Part shown: positions 1 to 7,982 of the stretch, in pieces
Layout: every line of letters starts with the position of its first letter
How positions within the stretch are numbered: position 1 is the first letter of the stretch
Source of the DNA: DATAXP01 sp036272935
Lineage (GTDB): Bacteria; Planctomycetota; Planctomycetia; Pirellulales; PNKZ01
Assembly (NCBI GenBank): GCA_036272935.1
Contig: DATAXP010000104.1
Span: 1-33,993 of the forward strand
Direction: 5' to 3'
DNA length: 33,993 nucleotides
Notes under the pieces: generated by a model
What the model saw: only the letters and a program-made list of their open reading frames with translations
What the model was told of the DNA's origin: nothing
Databases searched by the model: none
Translations under genes and position numbers: made by a program

Positions 1-496
1 CGCGGTCGGAAGTTGGTCGGTTTCGACGGCTGGGGAGGTTTCCGAGGACGAGATTAAGCAGAGTCTCGCGGAATTGGCTCCTGCGGACCGGGCGCTGGCT
101 GAAGTCCAGCGTTACTGCCCAGTCCTGGAATCGCAGCGGCTCGGTTCGATGGGCGCACCGGTCAAGCTGATGATTGAGGGCAAGCCGGTCTTCTTGTGTT
201 GCGCGGCTTGTAACAAGAAGGCGCTAGCGAATCGAGCCGAGACGGTTGCCAAGGTGAACAAGCTCACCAAGATCGGCGCGACGCTCGCCAAGTTACCGGC
301 AGAGGATAGAGCCGCCGCCGAAGCACAGCGTTTTTGTGCGGTCATGGCCAAGAGTCCGCTGGGGTCGATGGGCGCCCCGGTCAAGCTGATGATCGATGGA
401 CAATCGGTGTTCATCTGCTGCGAAGGCTGCCGGGACGCAGCGCTTGAGAACCCGCGGGCCACGTTGGCCAAAGTCAAACAACCGTCAACCAACTAG
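1..496 (+). CDS. C-terminal part of a protein with two heavy-metal-binding repeats (probably the tail of a CusB-type adaptor), 5'-truncated by the window edge
   Basis: The frame is open from base 2 with no stop, so the gene starts outside the window; a TTG at 74 is only an internal possibility. The visible protein has two copies of a repeat of about 68 residues. Each has a 'PADRALAE-QRYCPV' type lead, an 'LGSMGAPVKLMI-G' core and a CCxxC cluster (FLCCAAC and FICCEGC). This matches the TRASH/YHS-like heavy-metal-binding domains found alone or at the C-termini of RND periplasmic adaptors. The second copy has FCAV instead of YCPV but keeps the Cys. The next genes are a CusF-like lipoprotein (22 nt away) and a CusA-type permease, so a periplasmic Cu(I)/Ag(I)-binding adaptor is the likeliest parent; this is inference because the adaptor core is not visible. 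A free-standing metal-binding protein is the alternative. Confidence 0.75.
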   Translation, partial: AVGSWSVSTAGEVSEDEIKQSLAELAPADRALAEVQRYCPVLESQRLGSMGAPVKLMIEGKPVFLCCAACNKKALANRAETVAKVNKLTKIGATLAKLPAEDRAAAEAQRFCAVMAKSPLGSMGAPVKLMIDGQSVFICCEGCRDAALENPRATLAKVKQPSTN

Positions 497-518
497 GCAT
501 CCTCAGCGAGAACGAACG

Positions 519-830
519 ATGCAAACACGATCACGACCTTCCGGCGTTGCCCTGCTTGCGCTCGTGGCGCTGCTTGGCTGCACGAAGGGAACCGAACCCG
601 CGGGTGTCAAACTCTATGACGTAACGGGCAAGGTGATTTCGCTCGATCAAGAACATGCAACCGTCACGCTCGACCATCAAGACATCCCTGGATTGATGTC
701 AGCGATGGAAATGAAGTTCAGCGTGCAAAGTCCCACATTGCTCGATGGACTCAAGCCGGGCGATGAGGTTCACGGGAAACTGCAAGTGGTGGACGGCAAG
801 AACATCATCACGCAACTCCATCAGCATTAG
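519..830 (+). CDS. CusF-like copper-binding lipoprotein
   Basis: 103 aa. The ATG at 519 is chosen because it opens directly into a lipoprotein signal peptide with lipobox LLGC (lipidated Cys about residue 21); the open frame extends further upstream without giving a sensible N-terminus. The mature part has the CusF-type copper-binding fold signature: a 'VTGKVISLD' strand, then 'DH-DIPGLM-AMEMKF' with clustered Met and His, then 'LKPGDEVHGKLQV'. The E. coli CusF family carries Cu(I)/Ag(I) in the periplasm and hands it to the CusCBA pump. Its position between the metal-binding repeat protein and cusA fits that role. Unlike free periplasmic CusF, this copy should be membrane-anchored. Confidence 0.85.
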   Translation: MQTRSRPSGVALLALVALLGCTKGTEPAGVKLYDVTGKVISLDQEHATVTLDHQDIPGLMSAMEMKFSVQSPTLLDGLKPGDEVHGKLQVVDGKNIITQLHQH

Positions 831-882
831 TCGTCGGAAAACAACGTGGTGCTGGTCGAAGGATTACGGGTCCAAGGTTCCT

Positions 883-897
883 CGGCCGCGGCGGCCG
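883..897 (+). other. GC-only hairpin in the cusF-cusA1 spacer
   Basis: CGGCCG at 883-888 and CGGCCG at 892-897 can pair as a 6-bp stem with a 3-nt loop. It lies just before the AAAGG Shine-Dalgarno-like sequence (about 904-908) of the large permease gene. No T-run follows, so it does not look like an intrinsic terminator. It could be an mRNA stability or processing stem that alters expression of the permease relative to the lipoprotein. Confidence 0.35.
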
Positions 898-916
898 CCG
901 TCAAAGGTATGCGAGC

Positions 917-3900
917 ATGATTGAGAAGATTATCGAACTCTCGATTCGCAACCGCTTCCTGGTGCTAACCGTCGCGGCGGCACTGACGGTGGCAGGCGTG
1001 TTTGCGATGCTCAACACGCCGGTCGATGCGATTCCCGACCTGAGTGAGAACCAGGTGATCGTATTCACCGACTGGATGGGTCGGAGCCCACGTGAGATCG
1101 AGGACCAGGTTACGTATCCGCTCTCGCGGAAACTGCAAGGTCTGGCGGGCGTTCGCGCCGTGCGCTCGTCGAGCGAATTCAACTTCTCGATGATTACGAT
1201 CATCTTCGAGGACGATATCGATTTCTATTTTGCCAGGCAGCGTGTGACAGAGAAGCTCGCGCAGGCCAATACGTTCCTGCCTGCCGGCGTCATGCCGTAC
1301 CTAGCGCCTGACGCGACCGCCTTGGGCCAAATCTTCTGGTACACGCTTGAGTCGAGTCCCGCCAAGCCGATGGACCCCTCGCGGCTGTGGGCGTTAAACA
1401 AGTTCTATGTCGCGCCGCAGCTAAACGCCGCGCCCGGGGTGGCCGACGTGGCGGTCGTCGGCGGCCTGCCGTTGGAATACCAGGTGGACGTACGGCCGGA
1501 GGCGCTGCGCGCCTATGGCATCACGCTCGGCGAGTTGTACGCCGCTGTGGGACGCAGCAACATGCCGGCCGGCGGTGGCGTGGTGCAAAAGAACAATGCC
1601 GAATACATCGTCCGCGGTGTCGGTTGGATTAAGGATACCAAGGATATCGAGAACACCGTCGTCAAGGAGGTGGAAGGGACACCCATATACGTCAAGACGA
1701 TTGCGAGCGTGCAACTCGGCACGCAGTTTCGCCGCAGCGTCTATGAAAAGGACGGCAGCGAGGTCGTGGGCGGCGCCGTCTTGATGCGCCACCAGGAGAA
1801 CCCCTTGGACGTGACACAGCGCGTCAAGGACAAGATCCAAGAGCTACAGCCGGGCTTGCCCGAAGGGGTGCATATCGTCGCGGCCTACGACCGCACGCGC
1901 TTGATCACCGGCGCCATTCACACGCTGACCGAAGTCATGTGGCACGAGATGCTGATCGCCTCGGTCGCCATCCTGCTGATCCTGGTTCACGTTCGCAGCG
2001 TGTTCGTCATCTGCGTTACGTTGCCTCTGTCGGTCCTGTTCTCGTTCCTGATGATGTCGCTCTTGCGGAAGTTCGGCATCATCGACATTCAGGCCAACAT
2101 CATGTCGCTGGCCGGCATCACGATCTCGATCGGCATCTTGGTCGACCAGGCGATCGTGATGACGGAAAACGCGACGCACGCCTTGAAGGAACATTTCGGT
2201 GACAAGAAAGTGACCGGCGATATCCGCGAACTGGTGATCGGTCCCTGCCGCACGGTCGGCCGGCCGATCTTCTTTTCCGTGATGATCATGCTGTTGTCGT
2301 TCATTCCAGTGTTCATGCTCAGCGGCCGCGAGGGGAAGCTGTTCCACCCGTTGGCGTTCACGAAGAGCTTCGCGATGATCGGCGTGGCCTTGATTTCGAT
2401 CACGCTCGTGCCGGCACTGATCCCCACTTTTATCAAAGGCCGACTGCGGAGCGAGGAAGAAAACCCGATCGTTCGCAGCTTCATTAATATCTACAAGCCG
2501 CTGCTGACCTGGGCCTTGCCACGGCGCAACCTGGTGATGTGGATGTTCGCGGTATTGCTGATCCTCGCTGCGGGGATGTTTCCATTGCAGGCAATTATTG
2601 GCCAAGGCGCGAGCGAAATCGCGTGGAGGGGGACTTTTCTTGGCGTGTTCGCGCTCGTGTCGTCACTGACGGTTGTCTCGATCACCGGCAAACGGGGACC
2701 CGATTTCAAGGCATTTGCGCGCGACCTCGCCTTGGCGTTCTTTGCATTGATATTGATCGCCTTGGCGATCGGTTTGGTTTGCAGTGGCATCCGGGCGCCC
2801 GCTGCCTTTCCCGGGCTCACGGTCACGCTCTGGCTCATTGGCCAGATGAGCATTCTCAAATGGTTCTTGATTGCCATCGCAGGAGTGCCGTTGGCTGTGC
2901 TGTTCTTGATCGGCTTTCGCACCCAACGCGTGATGCTGTGGCGGACGATCACGCTAGCCAGCCTAGTTCTGATTGGTTTGTGGTCTTATCACTTTACGAA
3001 GATCGGCGTGGCCTTTATGCCGGCGCTGGATGAAGGAACGACGCTCGACATGCCGATCACCGTGCCGCGCGCGAGCGTCACACAGGCGGCCGACGACCTG
3101 AAAGCGCGCGATGCGCTGCTGCGCGGCTTTCCCGAGGTCGAATCGGTGATCGGCAAAGCGGGCCGCGCCGAAACCCCGACCGATCCGGCCCCGCTGGATA
3201 TGGTCGAGACGTTCGTCAATTTCCGGCCCAAAGAATTGTGGCCCAAGCGCGTGCTGAAGTTCGAGGATGCCACGCGGCAAGTCAACGCAGTGCTCACAGC
3301 GCTCGAAGAGCGCGGCTATGTCGTTCGTGCACCCCACGAAGACGATCGCGACGGGGTCGTAAACGACGCTTCGCAAAAGGCGCTTGAGCGCTTTGACGAA
3401 ACCATGCGCGCGCTGGCTCTGCTCCGCTACCAGGAGTTCGAGCGCGAGCTTGGACCCGTGCTCACGCGCTACGTTGTCGAGGAAACAGTCCGGCGTCTGC
3501 GCGATGCGGGAGACTTGGCATGGCCCGTCGGCGTCGACGAGCACCTAGAGATCGAAAAGCTGACGGCCAAGTTCGCTCCGGAATACGGATCGTGGCTGGC
3601 CAAGTCACCGGCCCTGGAGGACGTCGTCCAGTTAGTCCGACAATTGGCTGAACAACTCAAGGACGCTGGTGCCGTTAAGGACCTAGTCAACGCACTGGAG
3701 GTGAAGGAGTCGTCGCTGGCCGGTTTGATCACATCGCTGAAAGAAGCCATGGGGGCGCCACGCAAGACGTTTGCCGGAGAGATGTACGCGAGCTTGCTCC
3801 ATCACCGCGATCATTTATGGCACCAGCGCGTCAAGGAGGTCAATTGGGAACTGTTCGACCAGGGAGCCGAAGCTTTTAACACGTACGCGATTGAGGAAGT

Positions 3901-5551
3901 GATCAAAGCCGCCACCATGGCAGCGTTGGTGGGGTCGGCGCCGCACGCGGCCGATTCCGAAGCCTATGCTGTGGCGGTGACCAAAAGCCAACTTGGACAG
4001 TCGCTTGAGGCGCAGGCATTTCGACCGTTCTTAGCACTGCGCGATGAGCTCGACGAGCCGTTCAAGAAAAGCGTCTTCTTTTGGCCCCGGCAGACCGGGC
4101 CGAAGGGCGACCTGGTCGACGACGAAATGGGACGCGTGCTTCAAGTCCCTGGCTGGAGCAATATTTTCACGCAGCCCATTATTAACCGCATCGAGATGCT
4201 CTCCACGGGGGTGCGAACCGACATCGGAGTCAAGGTCTTCGGTCCCGACTTGGAAACGATCGATAAGGTTTGCAAGGATATCGAGACGGTCTTGAAGCCG
4301 GTCAACGGATCTCGCGACGTGATCGCCTCGCCGATCATGGGCAAGGGCTACATGCAGATCGACATTGATCGCGAAGAGGCCGCGCGCTATGGCCTCAGCG
4401 TCGAGGACATCCAGAATGAGATTGAGGTCGCCCTCGCCGGCCGCGCGGTCACCTTTACGGTTGAAAAGCGGGACCGTTTCCCGGTGCGTGTTCGCTATGT
4501 CCGTGCCGATCGCGAGGATGAAGAGAGCATTCGCCGGCTGCTGATCAGTCCCGGCGGCATGGGTGGCGCAAGCACCATGGGTGGGAGCGCAATGGCCGGT
4601 AACGGGGCGGCGGGCTCGTCATCGGCGATGTCAGCCGCGGACGGCTCATCGAGCGACGCACACGCTGCTACTCCGGGACACGCTGCCAGGGGCAAGACGT
4701 TGATTCCGCTGAGCGCAGTGGCCGACGTACGGATCGTGGAAGGACCGGCCATGATCAAAAGCGAGAATGGCCAGCTGCTGAACTACGTGACACTCAATGT
4801 ACGCGGCCGCGATATTGTCGGTTTTGTCGATGAAGCGCAGCGCGTCGTCTCCCAGAAAGTGAAACTGCCCGAGGGTGTGCACATCGAATGGAGTGGCGAA
4901 TTTGAACACCAGGTACGAGCGGCTCGCACGCTGCGGTTCGTGTTTCCGGCCGTCATCGTGCTGATCTTCGTGATCCTGTACTTGACCTACAACGATTTTG
5001 CCGACGCTTGCCTGATGATGCTCGCCGTGCCCGAGGCGCTCGCGGGCGGTGCGTTCTTTATGTTCCTGTTCCCCAAGATCATGCAGGGCTGGTCGGTGCC
5101 GCCGATGGATTTCAGCGTGGCCGTGTGGGTCGGCTTCATCGCCTGCTTCGGCATGGCGACCGAGACCGGCATCATCATGCTGGTCTACCTGCGCGAGGCG
5201 ATCGAGAAACGCGGCGGGTTGGAGAACATAAAGTCGCTGGAAGAATTGCGGCAAGCGGTGATCGAAGGCGCCGTGCACCGTCTGCGCCCCAAGCTGTTGA
5301 CCGAAGGCGTCGCGATCATCGCCATCTTCCCGATGGTATTTGCTAAGGGCGTGGGGGGTGAAATCCTCGCGCCGATGGCCCTGCCGGTGCTCGGCGGGTT
5401 ATTGATCTCCGATGAAGTCGTCGACCTGTTCTTGCCAGTTCGATTTTATTGGGTGCGCCGCGCTCGGTGGCTGAAACTGCAACGCGAGAAGAAGGAGCAC
5501 CCCCTGGAGCAAATCCCCTTGCTGCCGGTCAGCCGCCATCTACCGGTCTAG
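917..5551 (+). CDS. CusA-family heavy-metal RND permease with large insertions (1544 aa)
   Basis: Proton-driven inner-membrane pump of the CusA (monovalent Cu/Ag, HME) type. The N-terminus (IIELSIRNRFLVL, TPVDAIPDLSENQVIV) and membrane core are standard: D410 in GILVDQAIVM-ENA, E1416 in ATETGIIML and K1459 in LRPKLLT sit at positions equated with the CusA proton relay. The usual length is about 1050 aa, and three extra segments account for the surplus. Residues about 545-690 add several hydrophobic helices before FMPALDEGT. Residues about 790-1060 are a charged, helix-rich block in the porter domain between VETFVNFRPKELW and PGWSNIFTQPI. Residues about 1211-1259 are a Gly/Ser/Ala/Met/His-rich linker. 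The frame is intact throughout. The ATG at 917 is preceded by AAAGG. Function as a metal pump is well supported; the roles of the insertions are unknown. Confidence 0.9.
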   Translation: MIEKIIELSIRNRFLVLTVAAALTVAGVFAMLNTPVDAIPDLSENQVIVFTDWMGRSPREIEDQVTYPLSRKLQGLAGVRAVRSSSEFNFSMITIIFEDDIDFYFARQRVTEKLAQANTFLPAGVMPYLAPDATALGQIFWYTLESSPAKPMDPSRLWALNKFYVAPQLNAAPGVADVAVVGGLPLEYQVDVRPEALRAYGITLGELYAAVGRSNMPAGGGVVQKNNAEYIVRGVGWIKDTKDIENTVVKEVEGTPIYVKTIASVQLGTQFRRSVYEKDGSEVVGGAVLMRHQENPLDVTQRVKDKIQELQPGLPEGVHIVAAYDRTRLITGAIHTLTEVMWHEMLIASVAILLILVHVRSVFVICVTLPLSVLFSFLMMSLLRKFGIIDIQANIMSLAGITISIGILVDQAIVMTENATHALKEHFGDKKVTGDIRELVIGPCRTVGRPIFFSVMIMLLSFIPVFMLSGREGKLFHPLAFTKSFAMIGVALISITLVPALIPTFIKGRLRSEEENPIVRSFINIYKPLLTWALPRRNLVMWMFAVLLILAAGMFPLQAIIGQGASEIAWRGTFLGVFALVSSLTVVSITGKRGPDFKAFARDLALAFFALILIALAIGLVCSGIRAPAAFPGLTVTLWLIGQMSILKWFLIAIAGVPLAVLFLIGFRTQRVMLWRTITLASLVLIGLWSYHFTKIGVAFMPALDEGTTLDMPITVPRASVTQAADDLKARDALLRGFPEVESVIGKAGRAETPTDPAPLDMVETFVNFRPKELWPKRVLKFEDATRQVNAVLTALEERGYVVRAPHEDDRDGVVNDASQKALERFDETMRALALLRYQEFERELGPVLTRYVVEETVRRLRDAGDLAWPVGVDEHLEIEKLTAKFAPEYGSWLAKSPALEDVVQLVRQLAEQLKDAGAVKDLVNALEVKESSLAGLITSLKEAMGAPRKTFAGEMYASLLHHRDHLWHQRVKEVNWELFDQGAEAFNTYAIEEVIKAATMAALVGSAPHAADSEAYAVAVTKSQLGQSLEAQAFRPFLALRDELDEPFKKSVFFWPRQTGPKGDLVDDEMGRVLQVPGWSNIFTQPIINRIEMLSTGVRTDIGVKVFGPDLETIDKVCKDIETVLKPVNGSRDVIASPIMGKGYMQIDIDREEAARYGLSVEDIQNEIEVALAGRAVTFTVEKRDRFPVRVRYVRADREDEESIRRLLISPGGMGGASTMGGSAMAGNGAAGSSSAMSAADGSSSDAHAATPGHAARGKTLIPLSAVADVRIVEGPAMIKSENGQLLNYVTLNVRGRDIVGFVDEAQRVVSQKVKLPEGVHIEWSGEFEHQVRAARTLRFVFPAVIVLIFVILYLTYNDFADACLMMLAVPEALAGGAFFMFLFPKIMQGWSVPPMDFSVAVWVGFIACFGMATETGIIMLVYLREAIEKRGGLENIKSLEELRQAVIEGAVHRLRPKLLTEGVAIIAIFPMVFAKGVGGEILAPMALPVLGGLLISDEVVDLFLPVRFYWVRRARWLKLQREKKEHPLEQIPLLPVSRHLPV

Positions 5552-5610
5552 TACGCTCGGACAATCTCAAGCACGGATTCTTGATCGCCGCAACCAGAAG
5601 GATGGAGAAC

Positions 5611-6186
5611 ATGAGACTTAAAACCATCACCGCGCTTGGCGCCGTCGTAGCGCTCAGCACGGTTCTGTTCGTCGGCCAATCCGCCCGGTCGCAAGGATCG
5701 GGCAGCAGCCGCGCGAATCCGCCGCAGCAACCACGCCGTCCCCAAACCGTCGAGGAATTCGCGGCTGACTTCTGGCGGTTTCTAACGCGGCCAAGCTTGG
5801 AATTCACCACCTGGAAAACCACGAAGGCCGCGGCGCCGCCTGAGGGCAAGGATCCGCATGGCGCGTCGCCAAAAGCCTATGTGAACTCTGTTTTCGCAAA
5901 CAGTTTAGCGACCCCGCCGTTCGGTTCGATCGTGGTTCGCGAAGACGCCGCAAGCGACCCATCCATGCGTTCTTCCGTCAGTGTCATGTACCGCGTCCAA
6001 GGGACCGATCCGAAGAATTTCGACTGGTATTGGCTGCGTTTTCAGCCGGATGGTTCGCTTGCTAAGGGCGAGGATGGGAAGCCACTAGCCGGTCGGGTCA
6101 CATCATGCATCGAGTGCCATCAAAGAGCCCAGGGGGGCGACCTGGTGTTCTCGAACGATCCCTCCCCACTTCCTGCAACCGAATAG
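5611..6186 (+). CDS. Exported cytochrome P460-like c-type haem protein
   Basis: 191 aa from the ATG at 5611, which has GGAG four bases upstream (an in-frame ATG at 5602 is possible). An N-terminal signal peptide (about residues 1-28) is followed by a Pro/Gln-rich stretch. A conserved-looking core has 'PHGASPKAYVNSVF' and 'GSIVVREDA', then 'MYRVQGTDP-NFDWYWLRFQPDG'. One c-haem motif, CIECH (C166, C169, H170), is followed by 'GGDLVFSND'. This C-terminal arrangement resembles the cytochrome P460 family, whose founding members oxidise hydroxylamine with a lysine-crosslinked haem. I cannot tell whether the crosslinking lysine is present. A plain monohaem electron-transfer protein is possible. It starts 59 nt after cusA1 and ends 9 nt before the glycosyltransferase, so it is probably co-transcribed. 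Confidence 0.7.
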   Translation: MRLKTITALGAVVALSTVLFVGQSARSQGSGSSRANPPQQPRRPQTVEEFAADFWRFLTRPSLEFTTWKTTKAAAPPEGKDPHGASPKAYVNSVFANSLATPPFGSIVVREDAASDPSMRSSVSVMYRVQGTDPKNFDWYWLRFQPDGSLAKGEDGKPLAGRVTSCIECHQRAQGGDLVFSNDPSPLPATE

Positions 6187-6195
6187 GCGGCGCAC

Positions 6196-6975
6196 GTGAA
6201 CCTTTCCGCCGTCAATGTCGTGATTCCTGCGCTCGACGAAGAGGCTTCGCTGCCTCTGGTGCTTCATGACTTACCAGCAGTCGGTCGCGTGATTGTCGTC
6301 GACAACGGATCGACCGACGCAACAGCGCGGGTCGCGGTTGAGGCCGGCGCTGAGGTCGTGAGCGAACCGCAACGAGGATACGGAGCCGCGTGCTTGCGCG
6401 GACTGGCCGCTATCAAGGAGTCGATGACCGCTGGACAAAACGCTCCACAAATCGTGGTCTTTCTCGACGCCGATTACAGCGATGATCCGCGATACCTGCC
6501 GAAACTAGTCGAACCAATCAATGCGGGAACGGCCGACTTCGTGCTAGGCTCGCGGCTGCTTGGTCTTCGAGAACCGGGAGCCATGCCGCCGCAGAGCGTG
6601 TTCGGTAATCGCTTGGCGTGTTTCCTGATGCGGCTATTGTTCCGTGTACGCTACACCGACCTTGGGCCATTTCGGGCGATTCGCTACGCATCGCTGGCGG
6701 AATTGGGGATGGTCGACCGCGATTTCGGCTGGACCGTCGAAATGCAAATTAAGGCCGCTCGAGCGGCGCTTCGCATCCACGAGATTCCCGTTCCCTATCG
6801 TTGCCGTATCGGGAAAAGCAAGATCAGCGGCACGATCGTGGGCTCGATCAAAGCGGGCTGCAAAATCCTTTACGTGCTCGGTAAGTATGGCTGCAAGAAC
6901 ATCAAAAGTTCACGACGTGATGAGCATTCTGCAGACTCCGGGGCGGCACCAGATGGCATCGCCGAGCGCGCGTAG
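6196..6975 (+). CDS. Family 2 glycosyltransferase (polyprenyl-phosphate sugar synthase-like)
   Basis: 259 aa. The GTG at 6196 directly opens the GT-A fold: 'VNVVIPALDEEASLP', then 'VIVVDNGSTDAT' for nucleotide binding, and 'VVFLDADYSDDP' carrying the DxD-like metal motif. 'GSRLLGLREPGAMPPQ-VFGNRL' and a C-terminal 'YRCRIGKSKISGTI-GSI' follow. These resemble dolichol/undecaprenyl-phosphate mannose or glucose synthases, which load a sugar from an NDP donor onto a lipid carrier. No obvious C-terminal transmembrane segments follow, so it is probably cytoplasmic or peripheral. It sits in the array that ends with arsM-arsS-TIGR04282, and a GT-C enzyme that would use a lipid-linked sugar is encoded three genes downstream. 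A role in decorating an arsenosugar or a lipid is inference. Confidence 0.8.
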   Translation: MNLSAVNVVIPALDEEASLPLVLHDLPAVGRVIVVDNGSTDATARVAVEAGAEVVSEPQRGYGAACLRGLAAIKESMTAGQNAPQIVVFLDADYSDDPRYLPKLVEPINAGTADFVLGSRLLGLREPGAMPPQSVFGNRLACFLMRLLFRVRYTDLGPFRAIRYASLAELGMVDRDFGWTVEMQIKAARAALRIHEIPVPYRCRIGKSKISGTIVGSIKAGCKILYVLGKYGCKNIKSSRRDEHSADSGAAPDGIAERA

Positions 6976-7007
6976 AGACTCACATTCATTCTTCAGGAAT
7001 CGAACTA

Positions 7008-7967
7008 ATGTCTGTTGCGGCACCGTTGGGAATCAAGGACGACATTACGCAAACGATCGGCAATACTCCGCTCGTGAAGCTGCGCCGCGTGACTGGCGGA
7101 TGTGCTGCTACCGTCGTTGCGAAAGTCGAGAACATGAATCCGCTCTGGAGCGTCAAAGACCGGATCGCACACGCGATGATCGCCGCCGCCGAGAGGGAAG
7201 GGAAGATCAATCCCGACACGGTCATCATCGAGCCCACCAGCGGCAACACCGGGATCGGCCTGGCGTTCGTCTGCGCCGCACGCGGCTACAAGCTCGTGGT
7301 CACGATGCCCGAGAGTATGAGTCAAGAGCGACGACGGATGCTCCGAGCGTTAGGTGCCGAATTGGTGTTGACCCCGGCAGCCGAAGGGATGGTGGGCACC
7401 GTGCGAAAGGCCGAGGAGCTCCTTTCGCAACACCCGAATTACTTCATGCCGCAGCAATTCAAGAACCCAGCGAACCCCGAAATTCATCGAAAGACGACCG
7501 CCGAGGAGATTTGGCGAGATACCGCGAGAATGATTGACATCTTTGTATCCGGGGTCGGGACGGGCGGCACGATCACCGGCGTGGGCGAGGTGCTGAAGCA
7601 GCGGAAGCCCGATCTGCAAGTGATCGCCGTTGAACCGCTCAACAGTCCGGTCATCACCCAGCGGCGCAGCGGACAGCCGTTGAAGCCGGGCAGGCATACG
7701 ATTCAGGGAATCGGTGCCGGCTTTATCCCCGACGTGCTCAACGTCGGCGTGATCGACGAGGTCGTCCCAGTTGCAGACGACGACGCCGCGATAACCACCC
7801 GAAGTTTGGCAAAACTCGAAGGCCTGATGTGCGGAATCAGCAGCGGCGCAGCCGCATGGGCAGCAATTCAGATAGCCAAACGGCCGGGGAACGCCGGTAA
7901 GCTGATCGTCGTCGTCCTGCCGGACATCGGCGAGCGCTATCTGTCCACGAAACTGTACCCAGAGTGA
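7008..7967 (+). CDS. cysK: Cysteine synthase (O-acetylserine sulfhydrylase), PLP-dependent
   Basis: 319 aa, the normal length for CysK. It catalyses O-acetylserine + sulfide to cysteine + acetate. Visible family motifs are the 'IGNTPLVKL' start, the PLP lysine K50 in NPLWSVKDRI, the substrate loop 'EPTSGNTGIGL', the phosphate-binding 'GVGTGGTITGVG', the 'IQGIGAGFIP' segment and the C-terminal 'GISSGAA'. The usual 'NPAGSVKDR' is NPLWSVKDR here, a modest change. It starts 32 nt after the glycosyltransferase with an AGGAA-like ribosome site. Within a metal/arsenic array it may boost cysteine and thiol supply for metal buffering, or for the reductant of As methylation; this is inferred from context. 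A CysM-type or cystathionine beta-synthase-like activity cannot be excluded. Confidence 0.9.
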   Translation: MSVAAPLGIKDDITQTIGNTPLVKLRRVTGGCAATVVAKVENMNPLWSVKDRIAHAMIAAAEREGKINPDTVIIEPTSGNTGIGLAFVCAARGYKLVVTMPESMSQERRRMLRALGAELVLTPAAEGMVGTVRKAEELLSQHPNYFMPQQFKNPANPEIHRKTTAEEIWRDTARMIDIFVSGVGTGGTITGVGEVLKQRKPDLQVIAVEPLNSPVITQRRSGQPLKPGRHTIQGIGAGFIPDVLNVGVIDEVVPVADDDAAITTRSLAKLEGLMCGISSGAAAWAAIQIAKRPGNAGKLIVVVLPDIGERYLSTKLYPE

Positions 7968-7982
7968 GTCGGAGGGAGTGTG

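Noticed and set aside
883..897. Intrinsic terminator between the CusF-like gene and cusA1.
   Set aside because: The hairpin is strong but no T-run follows and the next gene's ribosome site begins within 10 nt.
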